In this document: one piece after another, positions 41,452 to 48,693 of the stretch | Layout: each line of letters starts with the position of its first letter | How positions within the stretch are numbered: the stretch's first letter is position 1 | NCBI RefSeq assembly: GCF_023704175.1 | Contig: NZ_CP084530.1 | Span: 856,501-920,500, forward strand | DNA: 64,000 nucleotides | From: Paenibacillus sp. YPG26 | GTDB taxonomy: Bacteria; Bacillota; Bacilli; Paenibacillales; Paenibacillaceae | Direction: 5' to 3' | Notes under the pieces: generated by a model | The model's database searches: none | Told to the model about the DNA's origin: nothing | The model's input: only the letters and a program-made list of their open reading frames with translations | Made by a program: the position numbers and the translations under genes

Positions 41452-43131
41452 TTACGGGGTCACTATAACGGTAGTGTACGGAGGCAGGTGCAGCTTCGCC
41501 CCATCCAGCTTGGAGGCGCTATTTGTTGTCTTCAGGATGTTCTTGAAGGCCGGCACACCCGGAGAGCCTGTAAGTGTAGTCATCTGCTCCCTGCCCGATA
41601 GATTGTGAACCACAAGCACGGTCTCCTTACCCGAAGTTCTTACATAAGCCATCATGCTGGTATTATCCTGTGTATATTCGTCGATATTCCCGCCTTGCAG
41701 AGCGGGAATTTGTTTTTTCCAGCTAATCAGCTCCTTATAATGGTTCAGTAAGGAATCCGGGTCCTTCAACTGGCCCTCTACACTTGGCGCATCCTTCCCG
41801 CTGTTGTTCGCGGCAGGCTCCCAGGTTGTCTGTCCGGCTCCCTTGCCGGCTGCATACCACTGCATGGGCTCGCGAATCTCCTCATCAGGCTTGGAGCCCT
41901 TCATGCCAATCTCTTCTCCATAATAGAGGAAGGGATTGCCCGGAAGCGTCAGTAGGATGGATGCCGCCATCTTGGCGTGGTTGGTATCACCGCCGAGTAC
42001 ACTCATTACTCTGTTCTGATCGTGATTGGAGAGGAACACGGCATCGGTGAACTTACCATTTGATTTCTGTGCATAGAAGTCATAGGTACGCTTAAGGGTG
42101 AAGGCAAAGTTATTATCCTTCTCACCGGTGGCGGCATTCAGGATCAGCTTGGCGAGCCCGAAATTAAACCCTGAATCAAAGGCCCGGTCCAGGTAGACGG
42201 CTACGGATGATGCGGAATCCTCCCATACCTCTCCAACCAGGTAGACGCTTGGATTCGCTTCACTCATTCGGCTGCGGAATTCCTGCCACCAGGCGACGTT
42301 CTTGGCAGTTGTTGCTTCGTTGCGGTCGGATTGCAGATCCTCGTAGATATGTTTGGCCGCATCCAGTCTGAATCCATCTACCCCTTTACTCAGCCAAAAA
42401 CGTCCAATATCCTCGATCTCGCTCCGCACCTCAGGATTGTCAAAGTTCAGATCCGGCATGCTGTCCGAGAAGGCTGCCAGATAGTGGCTCCCCAGAAGCG
42501 GATGCCATGCCCCGCCGCTGCTTGCTGCGCTGGGCCCTTCGGGATTCTTGTTCTGATCCTCTGCCCAAGTGTACCAGTCCCGGAACTTGCTCTTCTTCTC
42601 CTTGGCTGACTGAACGAACCATGGGTGCTGCTTGCTTGTATGATTAACCACCAGGTCCATAATCACTTTAATATCCCGTTGATGGGCTTCCTGAATGAGC
42701 TTGTCAAAGTCAGCCAGTGTTCCAAAGTCCGGATTGATGGCCCTATGGTCTGTCACATCATAGCCATGATAGCTGGGGGAAGGGTTGATTGGGGTAAGCC
42801 AGAGGCCTCCCACGCCAAGGTCCTTCAAATAATCAAGCTTGGCCGTAATTCCATTCAGGTCGCCGATTCCATCTCCATTACTGTCCGCATAAGAACGGAC
42901 GAATATTTCATAATAGACGGTCGAGCCCTGCTGAAGCGTTGAAGCGGCACTCTTCTGATTCTCTGTCTTAGGACCTGCGGCGGGCGCCTCATTAGCTGTC
43001 TTGGAGGGGGCGGTGCCCGAATCAGGAGCTGAGGATGAGCTGCATCCAGATAACAGACCCGTCAGCAGAGCCGCTACGGCAAGCCAGCGAGGAAGCTTAT
43101 ACACTGATTTTGAAGCTGTACCTTTATTCAT
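41452..43131 (-). CDS. Alpha-amylase family (GH13) lipoprotein
   Basis: A 559-residue protein with a lipoprotein signal (LPRWLAVAALLTGLLSGCSS) and a Ser/Ala/Pro-rich linker to ~75. The GH13 regions are intact: region I DLVVNH, region II GFRLDAAKH (nucleophile Asp), region III VGEVW (acid/base Glu), region IV FLSNHDQ. YYEIFVRSYADSNGDGIGDLNG suggests a surface-bound alpha-glucan enzyme of the maltodextrin/neopullulanase-like or alpha-amylase type. The start ATG 43131 begins the signal peptide; the ribosome binding site (AAAGGA) is rather far at ~13 bases. Confidence 0.9.
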   Translation of the reverse strand: MNKGTASKSVYKLPRWLAVAALLTGLLSGCSSSSAPDSGTAPSKTANEAPAAGPKTENQKSAASTLQQGSTVYYEIFVRSYADSNGDGIGDLNGITAKLDYLKDLGVGGLWLTPINPSPSYHGYDVTDHRAINPDFGTLADFDKLIQEAHQRDIKVIMDLVVNHTSKQHPWFVQSAKEKKSKFRDWYTWAEDQNKNPEGPSAASSGGAWHPLLGSHYLAAFSDSMPDLNFDNPEVRSEIEDIGRFWLSKGVDGFRLDAAKHIYEDLQSDRNEATTAKNVAWWQEFRSRMSEANPSVYLVGEVWEDSASSVAVYLDRAFDSGFNFGLAKLILNAATGEKDNNFAFTLKRTYDFYAQKSNGKFTDAVFLSNHDQNRVMSVLGGDTNHAKMAASILLTLPGNPFLYYGEEIGMKGSKPDEEIREPMQWYAAGKGAGQTTWEPAANNSGKDAPSVEGQLKDPDSLLNHYKELISWKKQIPALQGGNIDEYTQDNTSMMAYVRTSGKETVLVVHNLSGREQMTTLTGSPGVPAFKNILKTTNSASKLDGAKLHLPPYTTVIVTP

Positions 43132-43207
43132 AGGTGAACAATCAATCCTTTCAATTGAGTGTAAATGAATGATAAATGGGGTAGGATCTATTTCCCATAT
43201 TAATTGA

Positions 43208-43232
43208 TGAAAGCGATTTAGTAAAACGTTTT
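43208..43232. promoter_or_regulatory. Possible CcpA/LacI-type operators before amylase gene
   Basis: TGAAAGCGATTTA (cre-like left half) and, three bases on, the perfect palindrome AAAACGTTTT lie 77-100 bp upstream of the amylase start. Such CG-centred palindromes are bound by CcpA and other LacI-family regulators, so carbon repression or maltose control is plausible. Confidence 0.45.
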
Positions 43233-43406
43233 CGTCAAGTTGTCCCGGGTTCAAACAGGTTCAAGTTCTCCTGTACTTGTCTCTGTCCGTCCTCCCGGCC
43301 CGGGCAGGCAGGCCAGCGGTTGTATTCCTGTATTAGAAATGTGATACATTATAAGAAAGAAAAAGAACAATAAGATATCATTTGTTCAGGTTATGGAGGG
43401 ATTTAA

Positions 43407-43796
43407 ATGCAGGAAGATTACGAACGCAAGCTGCAGGATCAGAAGGATTTGTTCAGACAGCTTGGGATCAAGCTTGACGCGCTTTCTATTCATGAGAAGG
43501 AGTTCCCTGTGAAAATGAGGGGTTATGAGAAGGAGGACGTTGATCGGCTGCTGGATGAGGTGATCATTGACTATGAGCGCTTTTACGATATTATTACAGA
43601 TCTGCTCGATAAATATAAAGAAATACAGCGGAGACAGGCTTATTGGGAGGAAGAGAAGAGAGCCTTAACCGCTCAGAAGGCCAAGCTTGAGAACACCAAT
43701 GTAGTTGACCGTCATCTGGTTGATGAAGGAATTCGTTCCCTTGAGCGAAGCATTGAGCAATTCAGGCTTACTATTCGCCGGGAGTTCGATGTTTGA
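43407..43796 (+). CDS. DivIVA domain protein, GpsB-like
   Basis: A 129-residue coiled-coil protein. IHEKEFPVKMRGYEKEDVDRLLDEVIIDYE is the membrane-binding DivIVA/GpsB N-terminal motif, here after a 27-residue extension; coiled coil continues to ~85, and the last 30 residues (IRSLERSIEQFRLTIRREF) resemble a helix-bundle oligomerisation tail. GpsB regulates cell elongation and division enzymes. GGAGGG lies ~8 bases before the ATG. It could equally be a DivIVA paralogue. Confidence 0.8.
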   Translation: MQEDYERKLQDQKDLFRQLGIKLDALSIHEKEFPVKMRGYEKEDVDRLLDEVIIDYERFYDIITDLLDKYKEIQRRQAYWEEEKRALTAQKAKLENTNVVDRHLVDEGIRSLERSIEQFRLTIRREFDV

Positions 43797-43867
43797 CTCC
43801 GTGCATAATAACGGGATAATGAATGAATACTTATGATTAAGGCTAATGCTTGTATGTCTATAATCTC

Positions 43868-43893
43868 AGACCCTATGCTGCTGCATAGGGTCT
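43868..43893 (+). terminator. Intrinsic terminator after DivIVA-like gene
   Basis: AGACCCTATGC / GCATAGGGTCT with TGCT loop, then TTTG. Confidence 0.8.
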
Positions 43894-44067
43894 TTGCTTG
43901 TGTGCGGAGTGTGCTGAATCTGGGGCAATTTGGAGGGGCTGATGTTTCGCATTTTGATCGGTGGGTAAATTAATCAGGTAGCCGCCGACATGGCAGGCAA
44001 GCTGATGAGTATAAAAACGACAACTAACCGGCATAATGCCTTGGTATCTATAAAGGAGAGAACGAAG

Positions 44068-44235
44068 ATGAAAGAACAGGAACAAGCTTTTAAAAGAATC
44101 AAAATAACTGTAAATGGTGAGCCCGTAGGAAATGAGATGTTCATCGATCAGGAGACTTACGTCCCGGTTGCGAGACAGTATGTAACTAATCTGGAGTCGG
44201 CTCAGGCCGAACTAGCTGAGACATCTGTACTATAA
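44068..44235 (+). CDS. 55-residue protein, fragment-like stalk (CuAO-N1-type) motif
   Basis: A short hydrophilic protein preceded by AAGGAGAG 8 bases before ATG 44068. Its middle, KITVNGEPVGNEMFIDQETYVPV, resembles one repeat of the copper amine oxidase N-terminal (stalk) domain common in Paenibacillus surface proteins, but there is no signal peptide. A strong terminator follows, supporting a real transcript. Function unknown. Confidence 0.6.
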   Translation: MKEQEQAFKRIKITVNGEPVGNEMFIDQETYVPVARQYVTNLESAQAELAETSVL

Positions 44236-44268
44236 AATTTAACCATATAGGACATGGGTTGCATAGAG

Positions 44269-44300
44269 ACACTCGGACAGTGAACTGTCCGGGTGTTTTT
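44269..44300 (+). terminator. Intrinsic terminator
   Basis: ACACTCGGACAG / CTGTCCGGGTGT with TGAA loop, followed by TTTTTG. The rest of the 300-bp gap up to gsiB holds only the sigma-B-like promoter. Confidence 0.9.
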
Positions 44301-44451
44301 GATTTTATATTCTCGTTATCGAAGTTGAACTTAAGAATACTCCTAAGCAAGGGTATCGAATGGTCTTGGAAAAGCGATAGCGGTCGTCTTAATATTTAGG
44401 AGATTTTCGACATAATCATCCTGGCTTGTTCCACATAATTCAAAAAAAGAT

Positions 44452-44476
44452 GTTTATCTCCCAGAAGGCGGGGTAA
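44452..44476 (+). promoter_or_regulatory. Sigma-B-type promoter of gsiB
   Basis: GTTTAT and GGGTAA are separated by 13 bases, close to the general-stress consensus GTTTAA-N12-15-GGGTAT. It lies 63 bp before the gsiB start. Forespore sigma factors read a related -35, so sigma-F/G use cannot be excluded. Confidence 0.65.
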
Positions 44477-44538
44477 TAACATAGCGTAGCAGACAAGACA
44501 GTCTGAACAACTTCAAAAACCATAAGGAGTGATTCATA

Positions 44539-44880
44539 ATGGCACGTAATAACGACAATAACAAGATGAGCCGTGAAGAAGCAGGACGCCTGGGTGGAGA
44601 AGCTACAGCAAAAAATCATGATAAAGAGTTCTACCAGGAAATTGGCCAAAAGGGTGGAGAAGCTACTGCTAAGAACCATGACAGCGAGTTCTACCAAGAG
44701 ATTGGCCAAAAAGGTGGAGAAGCTACCTCAAGAAATCATGATAAAGAATTCTATCAAGAAATTGGTCAAAAAGGCGGCGAAGCCAGAGGGAACTCTGACA
44801 GCGACAGCAGCGATGGTAAAATGAGCCGTGAAGAAGCAGGCCGTAAAGGCGGCGAAGCACGCGCACGCCAACGTGACTAA
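44539..44880 (+). CDS. gsiB: General stress protein GsiB (KGG-repeat hydrophilin)
   Basis: A 113-residue, Gly- and charge-rich protein built from 20-residue repeats (GGEATAKNHDKEFYQEIGQK, three copies) framed by KMSREEAGRLGGEA at the start and KMSREEAGRKGGEARARQRD at the end. This is the B. subtilis GsiB pattern, with fewer repeats (B. subtilis has about five). GsiB is a LEA-like hydrophilin induced strongly by sigma-B in stress and glucose starvation. AAGGAG lies ~9 bases before the ATG. Confidence 0.93.
   Translation: MARNNDNNKMSREEAGRLGGEATAKNHDKEFYQEIGQKGGEATAKNHDSEFYQEIGQKGGEATSRNHDKEFYQEIGQKGGEARGNSDSDSSDGKMSREEAGRKGGEARARQRD
44593..44775 (+). repeat. Three 60-bp in-frame tandem repeats within gsiB
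   Basis: GGTGGAGAAGCTAC recurs at a 60-bp period (about 44593, 44653, 44713), each unit encoding one 20-residue KGG repeat. Copies differ mainly at third codon positions. Copy number is likely to vary between strains. Confidence 0.85.
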
Positions 44881-44920
44881 GATTAACTATTGCGAACTAA
44901 ATTTACAAAATATTAGTAGA

Positions 44921-44956
44921 AAAACCTCGGGTTCTTAACAGACCCGGGGTATTTTC
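44921..44956 (+). terminator. Terminator after gsiB
   Basis: AACCTCGGGT pairs with ACCCGGGGT(A) and is followed by TTTTCTTGATTTTT. Confidence 0.75.
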
Positions 44957-45062
44957 TTGATTTTTCATGTCCGATTAAGTTATAGTGGCTAAATGTGTGT
45001 GGAATACTGAATACAAACTTCACCAGAAATGGGAGGGAGTTATTTAATCAGGAGGTATTGCC

Positions 45063-45626
45063 ATGGACCAAAGACCAGAAACAGGACGTTTATTTATTGC
45101 TGTTCCCCTGCCGGATTCCCTTCAGAACACAATTGGTGAGTGGACCAGGGAACACCTTGGACATCTTCAATTCAGGAAATGGGTGCATCCGGCGGATATG
45201 CATATCACGCTGCAATTTCTTGGCGATACACCGCTACAGAAGGTGCCTGAGCTTAGCGAAGCGCTTCGGCATGCTGTCAAGGGCTTTGGATCCTTCCCGC
45301 TGGAGGTTCGCGGGCTGGGTACTTTTGGGCGGCCGGCAGTGCCTAGTATACTTTGGACTGGCATAGATGGGCAGGTGAGCCGCCTGACGGATCTATACAA
45401 GCAGGTGACAGCGGCCACATCCAGATTGGGATTTCAACTGGAGGAGCGTCCGTATAAGCCTCATATTACGCTTGCCCGGTCGTACCAGGGGGAATCTTCT
45501 TTTAACCTGAAAGGCCTTGACTCTACAGTGTCGTTCGGGGAATGGAGCCCTGATTCCGTGGTGATCTACAGGACGCGAATGGGTCGAACTCCGATGTACG
45601 AAGTCACCCAGAGAATCATGTTATGA
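45063..45626 (+). CDS. thpR: RNA 2',3'-cyclic phosphodiesterase (ThpR/LigT)
   Basis: A 187-residue 2H phosphoesterase with both HxTx motifs, MHITLQFLGDT and PHITLARSY, about 80 residues apart. Family members hydrolyse 2',3'-cyclic phosphate ends of RNA (formerly tRNA ligase LigT). TCAGGAGGTATTGCC precedes the ATG. It is monocistronic. Confidence 0.9.
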   Translation: MDQRPETGRLFIAVPLPDSLQNTIGEWTREHLGHLQFRKWVHPADMHITLQFLGDTPLQKVPELSEALRHAVKGFGSFPLEVRGLGTFGRPAVPSILWTGIDGQVSRLTDLYKQVTAATSRLGFQLEERPYKPHITLARSYQGESSFNLKGLDSTVSFGEWSPDSVVIYRTRMGRTPMYEVTQRIML

Positions 45627-45703
45627 CAATATTTTTGAGAAATTGTTATTCAAAACTCTAAGATTCGGTTACATAACATAGAGTGTGCACGAACAAGTGT
45701 GCC

Positions 45704-45752
45704 TTATAAAGCGTCTCCCGAGGAGAGCGGGGGGTTAAGGACGACTTTATAA
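45704..45752 (+). ncRNA. Structured leader upstream of sleB-like gene (unidentified)
   Basis: TTATAAAGCGTC pairs with GACGACTTTATAA (one bulge), enclosing a G-rich loop with CTCCCGAGGAGAGCGGGGGG. It lies in the 160-nt gap before the hydrolase. It does not match a riboswitch class I know; it may be a regulatory stem or a processed 5' end. Confidence 0.35.
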
Positions 45753-45786
45753 CAGAGAGAGAATCTACCGGACGCAGGAGGTCATT

Positions 45787-46551
45787 ATGGATTTATTCAA
45801 ACAAAACCGTTACGTCGCGCTGTTGATCGGCGCTATTCTAGTATGTGTGGGATCAATATGTCTACTTTGGAGAACGGCGGGAATAGAGGATCAGGGGATT
45901 ATGAGTATGCCAAGATTGGGTGCAGAGTCCACGGTCTCTATGCTGCAAGCTCAGTCTTTGCGTCCATACGTGGCTTCAAATTCTGTGATACAGAGGACAA
46001 GTCCGTCCCATGTTGCAACAGAAGGACATGCCTTAAATAAGGCGTTAGAGAAACGCAAAATAGTCAAGGAGCAGCCGATTACTGCTGCAAAAATCGACAA
46101 AACCATCCCCCCGAAACAAATCTTCTTCACGAGAACGGCGCTGTTAAGCCCGGAGGATAAGAGTAAATCCACCTGGAAATACGCGCTGTCGGAAGAAGAG
46201 CTGCTTCTCCTGCAAAAGATTGTTATGGCAGAAGCAGAGGGCGAACCGTACGAGGGCAAAGTGGCAGTTGCCAATGTTGTCCTGAACCGGCTGCGGTCAG
46301 CCAATTATCCCGATACTATTAGAGAAGTTGTATATCAGAAATTTCAATTCAGTCCTGTTCGGAATGGTCGATTAAAGCGTGTAACGCCCAACAAGGATAC
46401 GGTTCGTGCAGTAACCGAAGCCCTGCATGGACGCAAGGAAGTCAGCGATGATACTTACTATTTCCTGTCCATTAAGCTTGCCAGTGATCTAACCGTTGCG
46501 CGTACCCAGAAGAAAATCAAACAGATCGGCAATCATACTTTTTATAAATAG
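45787..46551 (+). CDS. Cell-wall hydrolase, SleB/CwlJ family
   Basis: A 254-residue protein with an N-terminal membrane or signal segment (YVALLIGAILVCVGSICLLW), a linker to ~135, and a Hydrolase_2 domain: LLLLQKIVMAEAEGEPYEGK (catalytic Glu in AEAEGE), VAVANVVLNRL, and FQFSPVRNG. The family includes SleB and CwlJ, lytic transglycosylase-like cortex-lytic enzymes of germinating spores; a vegetative role is possible too. There is no LysM or peptidoglycan-binding repeat. GCAGGAGGTCATT precedes the ATG. Confidence 0.88.
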   Translation: MDLFKQNRYVALLIGAILVCVGSICLLWRTAGIEDQGIMSMPRLGAESTVSMLQAQSLRPYVASNSVIQRTSPSHVATEGHALNKALEKRKIVKEQPITAAKIDKTIPPKQIFFTRTALLSPEDKSKSTWKYALSEEELLLLQKIVMAEAEGEPYEGKVAVANVVLNRLRSANYPDTIREVVYQKFQFSPVRNGRLKRVTPNKDTVRAVTEALHGRKEVSDDTYYFLSIKLASDLTVARTQKKIKQIGNHTFYK

Positions 46552-46572
46552 ATCAAGGCTCTTATATTAGTG

Positions 46573-47760
46573 TTACATGCTGAACTGCCGAAGTGCCTGT
46601 GATTCACTGTTATGTCTAAATGGTGTGGAGAACGAAGAGTCAAAGAGCATTTCTACTAAATCATGAGCACAGCGGTCCGGCTTGTAGTTGTTCCTGAAAG
46701 CGTGCTGCGGGTCTGACTTGATCTGTTCAGAATGGTATCTGCTGGTTAGCCGTGCGAACCATCGATCAATCGCTTCTGCCTCCAGTGTCTCGCCGTAACC
46801 ACTGGTCACGAAATACTGCCGGTTGCTCTCTTCTTGACCGGGAATGGATTCACAGAACAACATGGGAAGCCCCTTGGCCAGCGCTTCTGTACAGGTCATA
46901 CCGCCCGGCTTGGTAATTAGCAGATCAGACGCATCCATCCATTTACTGATTTCTTTGGTATGACCCAGGATTACCACATGGGGATGATCAAAGCCTGGAT
47001 GACTCTTCAGCTTGGCAGCCAGCTTCTCATTCGTGCCTGTACAAAAGACTAGTTGAACCTTGTCTCTCCAGGAAGTTAGCGAGTCTAGAACCTGCTTCTT
47101 GAACAGAAGTCCCCATCCGCCGCCCATGATCAAGACGGTTGGAATGTTGCGGAGTTGTAATTCCTTCCGTACGCAGCTCTTGTTCCGCGCCGTCCAGAAA
47201 TTCGGATGCACTGGGATGCCGGTCACATGAACCGCCTCAGATTTGATACCCCGTCTCAGGAGTAATCTGCGGACCTCGGGAGTGGAGACCAGGTAGCGGT
47301 CCACTTCAGGGTTGACCCATGCAGCATGGGCATCATAATCAGTAATGACTGTATATAGAGGCACTTTAAGTCCTGCCGATTTGAGTCGGGAGATGACCGC
47401 ACACGGAATCGGATGGGTGCATATGATCAGATCCGGCTTCAACTGTTCGATAACATTTGCGGTATGGGTGTAGAAAATTTTGTGAAGAGCAAGCCGGGTC
47501 AACCGGTTAATGGGCTTCTCATACTGTTTGCGGTACAGCATCCCTACCAGAGCTGGACTTGTAATCACCGTCTTGCGGTAAGCAGACAGAATAATCGGTG
47601 CTACTACCGGATTGAGAAAAGAACCCAGCTCCAGTACTTTGGTCTGTATCCCGGGGCTAATCTTTTTCATACCTGCTGCCAGAGCGTATGCGGCCTGGGT
47701 ATGCCCGCTTCCAAAACCTTCAGATAGAATAAGCACTCTTTTTCTGTTCACTTTGTTCAC
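46573..47760 (-). CDS. Glycolipid glycosyltransferase, MGDG-synthase/UgtP family
   Basis: A 395-residue GT28-type transferase: N-terminal VLILSEGFGSGHTQAAYAL is the lipid-glycosyltransferase signature, followed by ICTHPIPCAVISRLK, VITDYDAHAAWV, and the C-terminal nucleotide-sugar site MGGGWGLLF and TKPGGMTCTEALAKGLPMLF. Such enzymes add sugars to diacylglycerol (UgtP) or act in related lipid modification (YkoN). The start is GTG. The SD (AAGGAGG) lies 14 bases upstream, an unusually long gap, and sits in a perfect palindrome. Confidence 0.88.
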   Translation of the reverse strand: MNKVNRKRVLILSEGFGSGHTQAAYALAAGMKKISPGIQTKVLELGSFLNPVVAPIILSAYRKTVITSPALVGMLYRKQYEKPINRLTRLALHKIFYTHTANVIEQLKPDLIICTHPIPCAVISRLKSAGLKVPLYTVITDYDAHAAWVNPEVDRYLVSTPEVRRLLLRRGIKSEAVHVTGIPVHPNFWTARNKSCVRKELQLRNIPTVLIMGGGWGLLFKKQVLDSLTSWRDKVQLVFCTGTNEKLAAKLKSHPGFDHPHVVILGHTKEISKWMDASDLLITKPGGMTCTEALAKGLPMLFCESIPGQEESNRQYFVTSGYGETLEAEAIDRWFARLTSRYHSEQIKSDPQHAFRNNYKPDRCAHDLVEMLFDSSFSTPFRHNSESQALRQFSM

Positions 47761-47774
47761 CTGCTTTATTTAGT

Positions 47775-47792
47775 CCTCCTTATATAAGGAGG
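47775..47792. promoter_or_regulatory. Palindrome containing the SD of the glycosyltransferase
   Basis: CCTCCTTATATAAGGAGG is an 18-bp perfect palindrome. On the - strand it holds the SD of the glycosyltransferase pairing with an anti-SD arm. On the + strand it is followed by CTATTTTTTTT and looks like a terminator. Confidence 0.6.
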
Positions 47793-47998
47793 CTATTTTT
47801 TTTGAAGAAAAGGCCTGGCTTCATTGTTCCATATGTATATTAACACTGTTCACTTGTCTATAGTTTATTTCGATTCCTATCTTTAGAGAACAGGCCACGG
47901 ACCAGATATATACTGGACCAAGGTCGGGGAGGAAACGGACGGGCTAAATTAGGTCTTGCACCAGAAAAGAGAAAGTGGTACATTTGTAATCGACCAAA

Positions 47999-48021
47999 TG
48001 ACTAAATGAGAATTTTAGTCA
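47999..48021. promoter_or_regulatory. TetR operator, copy 1
   Basis: TGACTA-N11-TAGTCA (8-bp arms TGACTAAA/TTTAGTCA here) lies 34 bp before the first TetR gene. The same element precedes the second TetR gene. Confidence 0.75.
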
Positions 48022-48055
48022 GTCATACGGATTTGTTTGGGGAAGGGTGAAGTTC

Positions 48056-48637
48056 ATGCATGTGGCGGTGGATCGCCGACAGCAGATTGTTGACGCGGCT
48101 GCCAAATCGTTTGCCTTGTTCGGGTATAAGGCGACGACCATGGAGCAGGTAGCGAAGATAGCAAGCGTAGGCAAGGGAACGATCTACACATTTTTCGCGA
48201 ACAAGGAACAGTTATTCGATGAGATTCTGCGTTCGGTATTAAGGGAAATGAAGCGTATTATCGCGCAGGAGATTCAAGCAGGCAGGCCCTTTGTCGATAA
48301 TATGCAGCGCAGTCTGGATGCTCTGCTGGATTTCCGGGATCAGCATGAGCTTCTGATTAAGCTGTCTCAAGAGGTTCGTGACTTCGGCACCCCTCAGGCT
48401 AAGGAAGCCATGCACCGGGTTGAGCAAGTCATCCTTGAACACTTGGAAGGACAGATCGTCCGTGCCATGGAACAGAACGCGATCCGCCGCATGGACCCGA
48501 AGATCATCTCTTTCGTTATGCTGGAGCTATATATTGCGCTCACTTCGGAATGGAGCAAGAATCATGACCCGCTGGACAAAGAACAGATCAAGCAGGTGTC
48601 CCGGATTCTTTTGGCAGAAGGGCTCTCGGTAAAGTAA
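48056..48637 (+). CDS. TetR family regulator (YhgD-like), copy 1
   Basis: A 193-residue TetR repressor: HTH FALFGYKATTMEQVAKIASV followed by GKGTIYTFFANKEQLFDEI, then a ligand domain. It is clearly a paralogue of the regulator at 51206 (same HTH core and shared REVREFGTPQAMEA/RDFGTPQAKEA motif). In B. subtilis yhgD (TetR) precedes yhgE, as here. The start is ATG 48056 with GGGGAAGGG 8 bases upstream; GTG 48047 is in frame but overlaps it. Ligand unknown. Confidence 0.9.
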   Translation: MHVAVDRRQQIVDAAAKSFALFGYKATTMEQVAKIASVGKGTIYTFFANKEQLFDEILRSVLREMKRIIAQEIQAGRPFVDNMQRSLDALLDFRDQHELLIKLSQEVRDFGTPQAKEAMHRVEQVILEHLEGQIVRAMEQNAIRRMDPKIISFVMLELYIALTSEWSKNHDPLDKEQIKQVSRILLAEGLSVK

Positions 48638-48693
48638 GCCGGAAGCGTGTTGGAATGGTAGAAGCTTTAGATTAAATAAGGAGTGTTGTAAGA

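Noticed and set aside
45704..45752. c-di-AMP (ydaO) riboswitch before the SleB-like gene
   Set aside because: The leader is too short and I could not find the paired conserved loops of that class.
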